Assembly: GCA_029717555.1 (NCBI GenBank)
Contig: JAMDHS010000006.1
Coordinates: 248,001 to 312,000 of the forward strand
Source of the DNA: Peribolospora baueri
Taxonomy: Eukaryota; Basidiomycota; Peribolosporomycetes; Peribolosporales; Peribolosporaceae
Direction of reading: 5' to 3'
Length of the DNA stretch: 64,000 bases
Below are positions 33,089 through 45,577 of the stretch, one piece after another. The number at the start of each line of letters is the position of its first letter. The first letter of the stretch is position 1. The position numbers and the translations under genes are program-made. A model generated the notes under the pieces. The model saw nothing but the letters and a program-made list of their open reading frames with translations. It was not told the origin of the DNA and did not search any database.

Positions 33089-35084
33089 GTTATCGTAGGT
33101 GTGTCAAGAGCAAGAATTCCGAAGCGGATGTGCTCGTCTGTAACTTCCTTCTTGTGGTGAGAACCCGAAGCAGAAACAGCATCTCCATCGTTCTTTCGTC
33201 CGTCAGTGAGTGCAAATGGAAAACGAAGAGTTCCAGCTCAAAGTTACTCGCATTTGGGTCAGGCCGCCCTCAGTCATACTTGAAAACTACAACCCCTTGG
33301 CTCTGCGGCAAGATCTATGAGGAAGACGGTAGGAGGTGACGTTTCGAAGAGGATATGTGTCGTGACGAGGTCAGCGCCAACTTCCTTGTTCTCTTCGTTG
33401 TGCCACTTTCGTTTGTTGTATGACACCTTTCTCCTGCCGTTCTCCTTCACTCTCTCTTCTTGCTTTGCCTGTCCTATTGTTAAGGAAATGGGACCTGGCT
33501 CCCAATTCCCCAAGCGAGACTCACATAGGTAGAACTTATCATCCTCGCCTCCAGGAACGGAGCCCCATTTCTGACTCTCCGCTATGCCGGAAGTGATCGG
33601 ACGGTGTTTTATCTGAATCGACCCGCTCCCGGGGAACATCCATCTCGGCCATTACCACACCTGCCGCCGTTCAACTCCGCTTCTGCCCAATTGCACCTCC
33701 GTCGTTCGACGAGTCGACGCTACCCATACCATCACCACCAAGTCAAACCACCCTCCGCGAACACCCCCGTCGTGGTACTTCTTACCTTCCGCCGTCGATC
33801 AGCAAGTCCGCCTGCTCAGCGAAACTAGCGAGCGTAACGTCCGTCGCAATTGGTTCCTTTGTCGTTCTCTCACAGCACGTACATCCTGATAGAGTTTCGT
33901 TCCGTTCTGGATGGACCAGTAACTGACAACCCACATGCTTGCTCCGCATTAGCGAGCGTAACGTCTGTCGCATTCGTGTCCTTCTCTCACACCACAAAAA
34001 AAAGGCCTCTGTCCTCTTTCATCATGGAGTTCCGGCTGCTTCTTTATATAGGCAGGCAAATTAGTAAAGAGATAGAGCAGGGAAGAGGGGATCATCATGT
34101 TACCGACTGCGGCGCTCGCTGCACGTAAAAAACATCCCCACAACGGAGGTTTGTTGGTAGATGAAGATGGTCGGTAACTGAAGCCGGGGCGGTAACTAGA
34201 GACGATCAGTAACTGAATATCAGTAGCTGAAGACCTTTACAGCGAGAGCAGAACCACCGCCCCACTTCTCCACTTCCAGTCTTTCTTGCTGAACCCACCT
34301 GGCTCCCTCCCAGCGTGGCGATGGGAGCAACCGGAGAAACTCGAACCGGACAGAGGCGACCGGTGTTAATCTGGCGTGTTCACACCATTCTGGCAGGGCA
34401 CTGCTGTCACGCCATCCGCGGCCGCCAGGCTAGCGCACGCCAGTTGACTTGCGCATTGCGAGTCGGTGGCTCGATCATCTGCTGCTCTAACTGCCCGTCT
34501 CCGCAGCATGTAAGAGCTTCCACAGCTGATGGACAGGCCGAGACCAGATAAGGTCGCCGGTTGATCCAGTGGGAAGAAACTTCGCCTTTCCCTCCTGAGA
34601 TCGAACCCCGCCTATCAGCGTGCCCATGTCCTAGTCTCGAGCTTGGATAGACGCCTCCGCGTCACGATTGGGCCGTTCGTGGTCGAAAACGTTTTGGGAG
34701 ATGGGATCTCGCACGTCGAGGCGAGGTCAAGGTTCGCATCCAGTTATGAACTGTACCTCGGCGCAGTAAAGTAGCTCAGAGTGGATGGCCTACGCGGCTA
34801 AAGCTAGCATGTGGCAAGAAGTCACGGGCAGTTGGAGGCTCGTACCTTCTCTTGCGATAGTCGCGGTCCAGAACATTCTGCTTCCACCTTCGGATATTGA
34901 TGATATGGTTCTCCATCTGCTTCTTTGGCGGGGCAGGAATAGCGCCAGCTGGGGCAGTTAAAAGGGATCAACTCTCTTCTGCTATCTCGCACAAGAACCC
35001 CTACCGCCCTCCATCCCCTCACTCTCTCGTTCGTGGCACACCACCCATCTGCTCATAACTCGACGCTCGATACTCTTCAACGAT
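33089..35084. other. 2-kb gene-poor region between IFI6/27-like gene and UbiA-like gene
   Basis: No supported gene. It is AT-richer than the flanks. A direct repeat of about 25 bases is listed separately. Tempting tRNA-like boxes near 34,590 and 34,770 do not fold into a cloverleaf by eye. A minus-strand frame at 33,274-33,639 has a more protein-like composition than most but matches nothing I know. Confidence 0.4.
33824..33974. repeat. dispersed direct repeat pair, about 25 bases
   Basis: TAGCGAGCGTAACGTCCGTC at about 33,828 and TAGCGAGCGTAACGTCTGTC at about 33,951 match for over 20 bases, each followed by a diverged TCCTTTGTCGTTCTCTCACA or TCCTTCTCTCACA. This points to an old local duplication of about 120 bases. 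Confidence 0.6.
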
Positions 35085-35843
35085 ATGACCCTCTTCGACC
35101 GACAGCCGGGGACGCGCTGGCCTTCTCGGAAAGATCTGGTTCGAGATCTTCCTCAGCTGGCGATTTATGCGATCCAACTTCCTGGCCTCAGTCTTTCCCT
35201 GCCTCTTCTTCACCTTGGGCGCATGGCATCAGGCCCACGCCCGGCTCGATCGGCTGCCCATCGCGCTTGCGGAGGGATTGGTGTACTCGTGGCTGGTCAT
35301 TTACGTGCACGAACTGTTCAACCAGATCATCGGCGCCGAGGAAGACCACATTAACAAACCAAGCCGGCCCATCCCTCCGGACTGTGCACCGAAGAAGGAG
35401 CCCGTAAGCGAGTCCCGTACGCCGTGGCGGCGTTCGTGCTGTACGCTGCGCTCATTGGCGCAGTGTGGTGGTCTCTGCTATGGGTAGGGTCGATCATCGG
35501 CTACCACGTCGGAGGCCACAAGTTGTGGCATATCCGAATTCTATACGCTGCGACCGGCGTTGTGGTGTTCCTCGGAGGCGGCTGGGCAGCGGGATACCAG
35601 GGGCCGGAAACCGCCGTAGCATGGACCTGGTACGCTGCCAGTTCCTGTTGGACCGGAGTCGGTTGCATACAAGACCAGCGAGACGTCGAGGGTGACCGCC
35701 TTGTGGGACGCCGAACTCTGCCGATAGTCATCGGTGACCGTGTCACGCGCATCTTGGGCGCCGCGTTCCTCATCATCGGCTCACCCGCCAGCGTAGGCAT
35801 CCCGTTGCTAATGTGGTCCAGACGGCCCGTGCTCAAGCCGTAA
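35085..35843 (+). pseudogene. UbiA-family membrane prenyltransferase/terpene cyclase-like gene with a frame break
   Basis: UbiA-superfamily fold: integral-membrane aromatic prenyltransferases and, in fungi, some terpene cyclases. The reading starts IWFEIFLSWRFMRSNFLASV (no ATG upstream in that frame) and includes HELFNQIIGAEEDHINKPSR with the first Asp-rich-type motif. The conserved RPIPSG is broken: one base is missing at about 35,374, so reading moves from RPIP to SGLCTEEGARKRVPYAVAAF. The second frame runs on through several TM segments and the second motif IQDQRDVEGDRLVGRRTLP to LLMWSRRPVLKP at 35,843, where a GTAAGT follows. The final TM helices were not found. A sequencing error could explain the single shift, but the missing start and end also favour a decayed gene. 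Confidence 0.7.
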
Positions 35844-36786
35844 GTTGTACCAGCGCTACTCCGCCCTTTCCGCCATCCCGTGTGCAACTCTGCTTCTCGC
35901 CTAATGACGCGGTAGGAGATGAGGACGCGAGCTTTGATGTCGTAGGGATCCGTTGGGGAAAGATCGCGTCGATCAAAGCCAATCGCAGGCAACATCTCTC
36001 CTCGAAGATGCTCAGCACGATGGATGGACGAACGAGTGGAGGGAAGGAGGTGGGCGTTCAGAGCACCGCATACTCTTCCCTTCATATGGTGCGCACCTCT
36101 CCTATTGTTTCAGGTTGGCTCCGCCGCGCTCTCAACGTCGTGCTGCGGCAGCCTCCTAACACTAATCGCATCAGAAGGCGTTGCAGGAAAACCATTCGGA
36201 CAGGCAAGATGAACATTCGACAACTCAAGATTAATTTTTGGGTAAGCAAGATGAACATTCGACATCTCAAAATTTATGTTTGGCTAAACAAGATTTATGT
36301 TTGGGTAAGTATGATTCACATACGTCGTTATTTCAATAGTACTAGGCACGCACAGTCAGAAGTTCCTAGAGCCGAACCCAAAGCTTTCCGGCGACGACGA
36401 CGCTGTAGAAACAAGCGAGATGGGAGCGATAAAATAAAATACCACTTGGGGTGGGATTGCACGCGTTCTATTTCACGGGTCGTCATTACGATTGATTCAT
36501 CGGTAAAAAAAAAAAAAAAAAAAGTCGTTACGGGTCATGATCATGATATCATGGGCATCAAAAAGCCAGACAGACGGGGGGGAATACAGAGCGAGGACCG
36601 AGGTGCAGGCAGGTCTCGTCTCGTCTGCCGAGGCGGCGGCCGAGTGTTGACCTTTGGAAGCTCTACGGCGGACGGACGGCGAAGAAAAGGGGGTAAAAGG
36701 AACGAGAAAATATGGGAGAGACGGAGTACTAAGAAGAACAAGAAAAGAAGAAATCTACAGGTGACCTCCTCGAGAATCCACGGTGT
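35844..36786. other. intergenic, UbiA-like relic to GT4 gene
   Basis: About 940 bases. A stretch at 35,925-35,990 (DEDASFDVVGIRWGKIASIK) resembles protein but matches nothing known to me. The 36,200-36,320 repeat and a poly-A run at 36,503-36,522 follow. The GT4 gene ends at 36,787. Confidence 0.4.
36205..36318. repeat. degenerate AT-rich tandem repeat
   Basis: Units such as AAGATGAACATTCGACAACTC and AAGATTTATGTTTGGGTAAG recur four to five times with drift, in one of the most AT-rich spots of the window. Confidence 0.6.
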
Positions 36787-39355
36787 CTACAGAGAATAGA
36801 AAGGAAAGCCGATGCGACACCACACCCTCAACCACATGAAAACGATGGCGAGCAGGTACGCGACCACGAGGCTCACGCCGACGGGACCGCCCACGAAGAG
36901 CGCGCCAATCTGGCCGAGCCTCTCCTTCCTCTGCCTCCTCCTCTTTTCCCTCGCCGCCCTCGCCACCCTCGCCGCCTCCGTCACCTCCCTGTACCCCCTC
37001 ACGACGTTGCCCATCGCCTCGGACCACGTGTGCCGCAGAGCGGACTCGGCCGCGGCGACGCTCATCCGTCGCCGCAGGTCCGGCTCCGCGATGAGTGTCT
37101 CAAGCAGTTCCGCGTACCTGCGTGCAACGAGGGAGAACTGCGGCGAGGTGGGATTCATGAGGGAGTGGAAGAAGGAGGCGGAGGGGATGCGGGGGCGTTC
37201 TCGATCTGATGAGGCGAGCGGAGCCGTGTCGGCGGGAGCGTGGAGGTCGGTAACGTCCAGCAGGAGACCCGTCTCGCCGTGGCAGACCAGATCCGAGGTG
37301 CCCTCGGCCCAGAGGCCGACGACGGGAAGGCCCGACGCGAGGCCTTCGAGCGTCACTTGTCCGAAAGTCTCCGTGAACGAGGGAGAGCTGGCGGAAGGAG
37401 CGGATAGGCGAGCGAATGGAGTGGTATGTGAGTTGAAATCCGTCGCTCGACGCTCGCGGTGGTACGGACGGACGTCTCACCTTTTAACGTCTGCGCTGGC
37501 GTAAGCCTTTGCGAGCGCCCTTCCCCTCAAATGACCCATGAACACGGCGTCGAGACCATAACTCTTGCAGAGTCCCTCACACCCCTTCCTCGCCGGTCCA
37601 TCGCCGACCAAGACGAGTTTGGCGCGCTCCTTGGCGGCGGGGGAGAGAGCACGGAAGGCCTCGATGAGGAGACGGAGGTTTTTCTCCCAAGACAGTCGGC
37701 CGACGTAGAGGACGACGACCTTTTCCTCGGCCGCTGCCGCCGCTTTGGCCTTTGTCGTCGACCCCGTGGCGATCGCCCGGAATGCGGAACCGTCCGGCAC
37801 GGAAGAGACGGCGGAGGGCAGAGCGAATGGGGAAGACGGCAAGGGAGGCAGGGGAGGAGAGAGACTATCGTATGCTGGCGGCGGGGATGTTGAGGTGAAG
37901 AGGGGCGAGCAGGGTCGAGTGGTGTAACCCGGGATCGCTCCCCCCGTCGCGCTGTCGGTCGAGTTGGTGCGTCGCGCACGCGGCGTACGATCGAGCCGGA
38001 TGCCTTCTTCCTTCTCGGTCAAGCTATCCCCTTCGCCCTCAAAAGAGCAGGCCGAGGCCGGCGGGAGGACCATGGGAGACGGGCAATCGTTCGAAAGGGA
38101 AGCCGCCTTTTCCTTGAACGAGCAACCCCAGCTTTCTCTGAGCATCTGGTCACGGGCGTCAGGCTGCGAGCGGGCAGTTGGAGAGGAGCGAGGGAAAGGA
38201 TGAGAAAGCGGCCCACACAGACGGTTCCTCCTCCACCGACCAAGTCGGACGACTCACGTTGAACAGCCCGACATCGACGCCGCGTCCCCACACCCTCAAG
38301 TTACTGAACCCGTGCTCCTCAAGCATCCTGCGCGTGCTCGGGCTCGGACAAAACGTCACCTCTGTCTTTCCGTGGATCCACCTGCTGAGGCTCCACATCG
38401 TGTCCTGGAGCCAGGGAAGGCCGAAGAGGGCGGCATAAGTGGGCAGGTTGGTGTGGTAGCTGCTCACGCTGGGCGTGTCGGGGAAGAGGCGGGAGAGGAG
38501 GGGGAGTGATTGTGCGCCGAGCCAGATAGGGTCCACGTAATGGATCACGTCCGGCTGGAACTCGCGCAATTTCCGCAGGAATCGAGGGCGGAAGAAGTTG
38601 AGCTGGAGAGACGTTGGGAAGGCGATCGATTACGGTAAGCGTGTCTTGGTAGACGGTACGAAGCGGTGATCGGTCAGCGTACAGTGGGGCCACGTTCACT
38701 CACCTTGAGACCGGGGTAAAGGACGAGGGGAACACCAGCCGTGCCGACGAGGGCGTGTCCAGCATAGTGAGTCTGCCGTCGGTCCACCGGGATCGTGTCG
38801 GGTCAATTGCAAGATGAGCTAACGGTTCACGTCGCCTGTGCGCTCGCGCTGAGACAGGCTCGGCCGGCCTCAACGACTTGGAGGCGGCGGGCGGAAAGCT
38901 CACCATGCCGCTCTCGGGACCCAAGACGATGGCCTCGATGCTGCCCTCGCCGAGGTGCTCAAGCAGGCGGGCGAGGGTACGCGTCACGCCGTCGATCTTG
39001 GGTAGGAAGTTCTCTGTATGCGACGGTAGGTTGTTTAAAAGTGGGGCGGCGGCGTCCCGGTCAGCCGGAGCTTTTTGAAGGGCAAAAAAAATGCAGACGT
39101 CGACGCGTCGAAAAAACAAATTCATGCGCACGCACCGGTGACGATCGCGACTCTCAGCTTCCTCTTGCCCAATCCTTCCTTGAGGTCATTCTCCAAACAA
39201 GACCTCGATCGCAACCGCGCCTCCTCATCGGATCCTACTTGACCTCCGGTGGCGGGGTGGTCGAGGTCGATGATGCCGTCGTCCATGCGGAACTGCACCG
39301 AAGCGTCAAGAAGCGCCAAGCTGCGCTTCTCGTCCAAAGCGGAGGCGAAGGCCAT
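36787..39355 (-). CDS. GT4 glycosyltransferase, SQD2-like, with C-terminal membrane anchor; about six exons
   Basis: Retaining GT-B glycosyltransferase of the RfaB/SQD2 type; acceptor unknown, probably a lipid or glycan. Exons read: 39,355-39,137, about 39,013-38,906, about 38,780-38,702, about 38,604-38,262, about 38,165-37,481, and about 37,400-36,787. Motifs: KLRVAIVTENFLPKIDGVTR at the first junction, IEAIVLGPESGM, HYAGHALVGTAGVPLVLYPG, FQPDVIHYVDPIWLGAQ, SYHTNLPTYA, SNLRVWGRGVDVGLFN, VVVLYVGRLSWEKNLRLLIEA (start of the C-terminal GT domain), GDGPARKGCEGL, FMGHLRGRALAKAYASADV, SFTETFGQVTLEGLASGLPV (the E-x7-E type nucleotide-sugar site), WAEGTSDLVCHGETGLL. A Ser/Pro-rich insert of about 130 residues separates the two domains. 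The C-terminus has a basic stretch then a hydrophobic anchor (GVSLVVAYLLAIVFMWLRVW). Confidence 0.9.
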
Positions 39356-41877
39356 GTTTCGCGGAGCGTTGTTGGCTACGGGGTGACGACTTGAGGTGGC
39401 GACAGCGGTTCGCGTCCAGCTGCCCTGCAGCGCGACGTTGAAGATGTTCGCTCGCACGACGTCGGCAAGAACGGTCTGGGCCAGCTGACGAGCGTGCACG
39501 GGTCGGGGTGGGCGAGGCGAGTGCAAAGAGGCTGATTGGGTAGAGCTGGGTGGGGAAGGAGGAGGAGGACGGGGATGGATGCGAGGCGGTGATGACGGGG
39601 CCTGCTAGAGGACGACGACGGAGGTCGAGGGGCGGCGGCGGCGCGATCGCGGGTGCGGACGGCGGTGGCGATGGTGGTGGTGGTGGCGAGGAGAGAGGGA
39701 GGAGGGGGTCAGCGACGTCGGGGACGGCGAGCGACGGAGGACTCTGTCTGTCTGTATCTATAATACGGAGGGAGTCCGTGGACGGCTTAAGCCGGCGGGC
39801 TGAGCTGACGTCGTGGGAAGAACAAGGACAGGCGCTGGGGAGAGGAGTCAGTCGCGTTAGCCTCCTCTCCTCCTTCCTTCCTCCATCCGCCCCTCCCCCT
39901 CCTCCATCGCTCCCTCCATCCGCTTGCAAGCGTGGCGCGTGTGCACACGAGGCCATGCCATCGCCAGGGGCGGGCAGAGGGAAAGAGAGAGACAGACGCA
40001 GGCTGGGGTTCGAATCAAGTCAAGCGACCGTGCGGGCGTCGTTTCGTTCCAAATGGATGGTTAGCTTCACCCGTCCCGATTAGCCTCGTCCTCGTCGTCC
40101 GCCCCACGATTCGGGGGCAAGAGCGGGACGGGACGGTGGTTGGAAGAGAGTCTGCCGAAGCAAGCGCTTTCCAGGTCGCCGAACCGAGACGGGATGCGAT
40201 ATGATGCGATGCGATCCAACGGGCATGGGTGAAGAAATAAAGGACGAGAAGAGGAGCGGGTCGTGCACGAGGACAGAATGGATGGACGCACGTTCTCGTT
40301 CTCGTCGCGCACGTGCGCGGGGCAACGTCGCGGCCAGTCTCGATTTTGTTTCAACGCCGCCGTCGGCGCTTACATGCGACGTACAGAGGCAGTTACGGCA
40401 GAAGAAGACGAAGAAAAAAAAAAGGGATGCATTCGGTACGCCACGGCACGGCATGGCACGTACACAAGGCTTGCCTCGTCTCGCCCCCAGCGGCACATGC
40501 GCGAGGACGCCGGCGAGGTGGAAGCAAGCCAGGGCAAGGCAAGCCCCGGTTGGGTTGGGTCGACCGACGTGCAGCCCGAGCAACGACGGCCGGCGGCAGA
40601 AAACCGGAAAGGAAATCATCCATCCACCCATTCATCCATTCATCCATCCGTCCATGCCGAGCAAGCGAGCGAGAGCGAGCGCAGACGCCGCGTCGACCTA
40701 CCCACCCCGACGGCCGCCGGGGACGTGAGACGCGAGACGCGAGACGCGAGGAGATAGATCCCCAGACGTTGCTCCTTTGGTCGGCCCCCATCGCCATCCA
40801 TGTCCCCAGTTCTGCGAGCTCTCCGCTGCCAGGCACGGTGCCAATGCGCACCTGCGGACAAGTGCGAAGGGCGTAGTGTGGCGACACCGCGTTCGTTTCC
40901 TGGGGTAAGCAGAGAGCGAGATGGGTGGCCACTCGTCCCCGGCTTGTACCCGACCTTACGCGCATGGTCCCTTGAGTCTGTGCTCACATCTGCCAGCCCG
41001 TAAGGAACCAGCCCTCTTCGGATTTTCTAATCCTAATCACCCGGGTAATAATGGGAAACGACCGACCGCTAACACCGAGACGGCCGAGCCGGTAGGCATC
41101 GTGCGAACGATGATAACGTCGGTCGTCGCCAGGACTCGCCCCGAGGGCCGCTTGTAACGGCCTACTGCGGCGCCCGGGAGTCTGTCACGTGATGAAAGTA
41201 CGGACCTTCTTGCCGCAGCTCATCGCGAGGCGAGGGACGACTGGAACGCACTAGCTTGGACTACGACGGCGAGGCAACGTCGTCGTCGCATCAGCGGCCG
41301 GCATTCCAACTCGCTCCAACGGCAGCCATTCGAGTCTGAGTCTCGCCTCGCCGGCGGGTGGGCGCAGTGGCGGGCTAGCAGGAGGGGGAGGGGGAGGGGG
41401 AGGTGCAATGGACTCGGCCGTCCGTCTTACACACCGTTCCTCGTTCACAAGGACAAAATTACAGCGATGAAGCCCGCGCCTGCTGTACAGAGCCCGAGCC
41501 CGAGCCCCAGAACCTCCGGGACGGCTCAGCAGGGTCGGGCCCCCGGATGGATGCCGCGGCGCAGGGGCTCAGGGCGACTCTATCTTGGCTTAACTCGTGC
41601 GACCGACCGCCTGTTACAGATTCGTGAATGCTATCGCTCAAATCGGAATATATAGACGGAGGAATGGAGCGTCTCGTCCAGTGTTGGCCCTTTCCATCCC
41701 TCTTTCTTTCCTCCCTCCCCCGTCGCAGCCTCCCCCTTCCTTCCCCCGACCTTCTTTTTTCCGGTCCACTCACCTCTTCCAGTCCGACCTTGCCTAGTTC
41801 ATCTCCGCAGGGTCGACCCACGCTCTCTTTTACTTCTTTCGTTACCTCAACTCCTCTTCACGGTGCAGTGCAGCAAG
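39356..41877. other. divergent promoter region, GT4 gene and GH47 gene
   Basis: About 2.5 kb with no supported gene; both flanking genes start here and point outwards. Contains a CATC repeat (40,619-40,655), an ACGCGAG repeat (40,729-40,752), a GGGGA repeat (41,385-41,402), and a TATATA box at 41,648, about 230 bases before the GH47 ATG. The CT-rich tract at 41,690-41,870 is a typical strong-gene leader. Confidence 0.45.
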
Positions 41878-44800
41878 ATGAAGTCCTTCGCCCCCGCCTT
41901 CCTCACCGTCTCCCTCTCCCTCGCCCTCTGTTGTGCCCTTATCTCCTCCCCTCACGCCCAAGCAAAGTCTTCTCCCAACAGAGCGCACACCCACAACCAC
42001 ACCCACGCTGCCGCAGCTGCCCGCCGTGCAGGCGGTGGAGGTAACCAAGAGCGTGCGAACGCTGTCAAGGACGTCTTTCGGCAGAGTTACTCTGATTATT
42101 TCAAGTATGCTGCTCCTTCTGACCTGTGAGTTTGCACGCTGTCGGCCCCCGAGGCGGCGTGGGGAGCGTAGCATCCTATGGGAAAAAACGGGAAGGAATA
42201 AGGCGAAAAACACCGACCCGCTGGACTCTCTCTCTAACCCTCTCCCTCCCTGCTCCCTCCTCCGCCTTACAAGCCTTCTCCCCTGGTCTAAAACGGGAAC
42301 GAACAACAGCATCCTCAACGGATGGGGGGGTAGCATCGTCGACGCCCTCGACACCATGCTCATCATGGGCCTCGACGACCTTTATGCCCAGGCTCTTAAC
42401 CACACCGCCCAGGTCGACTTCAAAAAGACTTGCTGTGGAGATTTGAGCTTGTTTGAGACTACCATTCGTTACGTAGGCGGCATGATGAGCGCCGTGAGTA
42501 GTCTTGCGCGGGACGGGCGGCACGGAACCCGTGATGTGGATCGTTCAATGGCGTCCTACCTGTCCCTTCGGAACCTGCAGTACGAGCTCAACGGTCAAAA
42601 GGACGACATTCTCGTCAAGCGTGGGTATGCCGATCGGACCCCAATTCGCTCTGACGACGCTAACAAGTCGCTTCGTTTATCGTACCACAGAGGCCACCAT
42701 CCTCGCCGACGGCCTGAGCCACGCCTGGGTGAATAACAACAAGATCCCTTACAATGTAGGTTAGGTGTCTTCCAGCGCTTTTTCCTCTCGCACGGCAGGA
42801 CAGCACGGTTGACGATGGGTGCTCCCTTTTGTTTGTCGTCTTTTCAGAGCCTCAACCTCGCGAGCGGCCAGGCGAGCAACAGTCAAGGCCAGGTGAAGCT
42901 CGAAAACAGCGCGTCGTTCTGGACTGACGAGCGTCGTCCAACATGCCGTACTCATCGTCCCACATTGCTCGCCTTGTCTCGCCGCCACAGGGCATCGCCC
43001 AAGCCGGTTCGCTCATCCTCGAATTTGGCACGCTGAGCAAGCACACCGGCAACCAGACGTACTTGAACCTCGCGAACGAGGCCATGAAAGCCATCATCGA
43101 CAGCCCGGCCGTCTTCTCTGGTCTTTATGCGCAGGGCATCAACCCTGTGGGTCATCGTTCACTGCCGTCAGCACGCATCTCGAAACGTTTCGAGTTTCTG
43201 ACACATCTACTTGCCCGCACGACGGCCCACAGTCGACCAACCAGCCCACCGACGACTATGTCACTTGGGGCGGCGGGTGAGTTTTTCCTGCTTTTTGCCT
43301 TCCTTGACACCTCTTTTCCATCGCTTTTTCTTTTGCTTAATCCGTCGATTCTTCGGCTACAACAGGTCGGACAGCTTCTTCGAGTACCTCATCAAATGGG
43401 GCCAGCTCAGCGGAGGCCAGGACGACACGTACGTTTCGACCTGGAACAAGGCGGTGGAGAGCAGCATTGAGCACCTCATCGTCCGCTCGGGTGTCGGCAA
43501 CTACACCTACCTTAGGTGAGCTGAGGCGGTCCGGACCGTTCGGCTCTGCGATTACACGTCCGCTTTCGGGCGTTCACCCATTTCTATGTGCGCTTGACAA
43601 TCTCCGTAGCGACTATTCGGCCAGCAACGGTGGGAACATCTACACGTGAGTGCCGATGTCGTTTCTCTCCTCATACCCGTCGCGCATCCTCGCCCAACCC
43701 AACAGATTGCCTTCTTTCTTCTTTCCCCACCCCCCAGCTTCTCCCATCTAGGCTGCTTCGCTGCAGGTAACTGGGCCCTGGGCGGGCAGCTTCTGAAAAA
43801 CGCCGAGATTACAGAGTACGGCCTCGAGCTCGTGCGCTCGTGCGCCAACGCTTACAATTCGACCGCCACTGGCGTCGGGCCGGAGGCGTTCGGGTACGTC
43901 GACGCTCAGGGCAGGAGTCCCGGTAACAATATCAGTGCTGCGCAGGAGATCTTGTGAGTCTTCGTCTGGCCTTCCTTCGTGTTCGGTCGGGTGTGATCAG
44001 CTCTGACATGACGCCACGCATCCCGGACGTGTGCAGCTACAAGAAGCATGGCTTTTTCATCACCACGGCCGACTACCTCCTCCGTCCCGAGGTGCTCGAA
44101 TCCGTCTTCTATGCCTACCGCATCACCGGTGACACACGCTACCAGGACATCGCCTGGGACGCGTTTAACGCCATCAAGAAGTACTGCAAAGGTGAGTCGA
44201 TCCCTCGGTCCTACAAGCCGCTTCTGCGACCGACGCCTGCCGACTGACGGAAGCGGATTCCTATTCGTCCGCCGCCTCTCGCCCATGGCGTAGCTCCGGC
44301 TGCGTATGCTTCCTTGAACGACGTCAATACGATCCCGCCTCCCCAGCTCGATGACTCCGAGTCGTTCTGGTACGCCGAGACGCTCAAGGTGAGCTCAAGC
44401 TTGGCGGTATCTTTGCGTGCCACAGAGCCGAACGCCGCCAGATAACCCTTCCTAACTCCTTTTACGTACCCCCACTCCGCACGCGATTCGCACGCGCCCG
44501 CTTGCGCCTCGTTTAGTACCTTTACCTCACCTTTTCGGACTTTACCGTAATCGACCTCGACGAGTACGTTTTCAACACCGAGGCACACCCGTACAAGATC
44601 GAGTCGTCCAACCCGAACTTTGGGACCGTGCAGGCTTCCAACAACCACAACCCACCCCAGGGCGTGTTCGATGACATGTGGTGAGTCCGAACGGCTCGAC
44701 TTGGAGAACCGAAGAATCGCCTCGGTCATCGTCATCGTGTTCTAAACCGACTCCTCCCTTTCCTTGCCCCTGCCACTCTGCAGGGACTCGACCGCGCGCC

Positions 44801-44934
44801 CGTCGATGAACGTGGCGCCGATGCCGACGCAGGGCGCGACGGCGCTCAACCTCCCCTCCACCGTCCGCACTGCCCTCCACTCGGGTCTCTCCAGCGCGCA
44901 GGGAAGGGGTAAGGGCGCCGTCGGGTCGTTGTGA
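41878..44934 (+). CDS. GH47 class I alpha-1,2-mannosidase, secretory, about 12 exons
   Basis: Trims alpha-1,2-linked mannose from N-glycans in the ER/Golgi, or acts as an extracellular enzyme. Signal peptide [20 protein letters not shown] at the N-terminus. Family motifs across exons: [154 protein letters not shown] (conserved RPE), [20 protein letters not shown], and [12 protein letters not shown] (the NTEAHP calcium-site motif). Product about 600 residues. Joins such as 43,646 to 43,739 and 44,191 to 44,293 are clean. It is followed by a Ser/Gly-rich tail of about 40 residues to the TGA. Confidence 0.93.
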
Positions 44935-45577
44935 TCTCGCCCACCCCGATTCGGGCCGGATGCAGCCCAGCCCGTCACGAGCCCGAGCCTCGGCCGGGTT
45001 GGAATTGGTCGAGCGCGAAAACTTGTTGCGGAACGAAGCGTCGGAACCTATAATCTATCTGTCTGTCTGTCTATATAATTTTAGGAGGGATCGCACGGAC
45101 GCTGGATCACGCAGGTCAGTCGTCGATTTGTAATACTGATACCTTGGATAGAAAAGGCTTCTTCTCTCGGTGGTTGCGAAGACTGGAGCGCCCCCGCCAG
45201 GCGTCGGTCGGTCGGACAGGCCAGAAAAGGTGGGGTTGTGGGTGGGGCGACGAGGAGAAACGGTTCGTCTTTCGTTTTTTTTTTTTTGTCGTCGCACTCG
45301 CGACCAGGTTTTTCTTTTCGTTAACGTTAGGCCCGGGGCCGGAGCCGGGTAGGGTAGGGTAGATAGATCGCCGAATCGGTCTGTCCCAGTTGACGAGACC
45401 CGGAACAGTCACGGTGCTCGTGCGTGCGAGTTGGTGCAGCCGAGGGGACAACGTCATTGCATTTCACGATGCCGCGACGCAGCGGGAGAAACACGCCACG
45501 GCAGTAGCAGTTAACACGACGATGACGACGACGGATGGCTCCCCTTTCCGCCCCCACTCCTTGAGAAGGCCCGCTTG
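44935..45577. other. intergenic, GH47 to small secreted protein (tail to tail)
   Basis: About 640 bases. A TCTG repeat lies at 45,055-45,073 and a GGGTA repeat at 45,347-45,360. No gene seen. Confidence 0.45.

Noticed and set aside
33274-33639. Minus-strand 121-codon frame as a gene
   Set aside because: Composition is protein-like, but there is no recognised motif, no strong start and no supporting splice pattern.
34570-34790. tRNA-like boxes (reverse of GATCGAACCCCG; GTAGCTCAGAGTGGAT)
   Set aside because: Arms do not pair, no acceptor stem or anticodon arm can be drawn, and the boxes are wrongly spaced.
39998-40020. GGGGTTCGAATCAAG, resembling a tRNA T-loop
   Set aside because: The flanking bases do not form the T stem and no other tRNA parts lie upstream.
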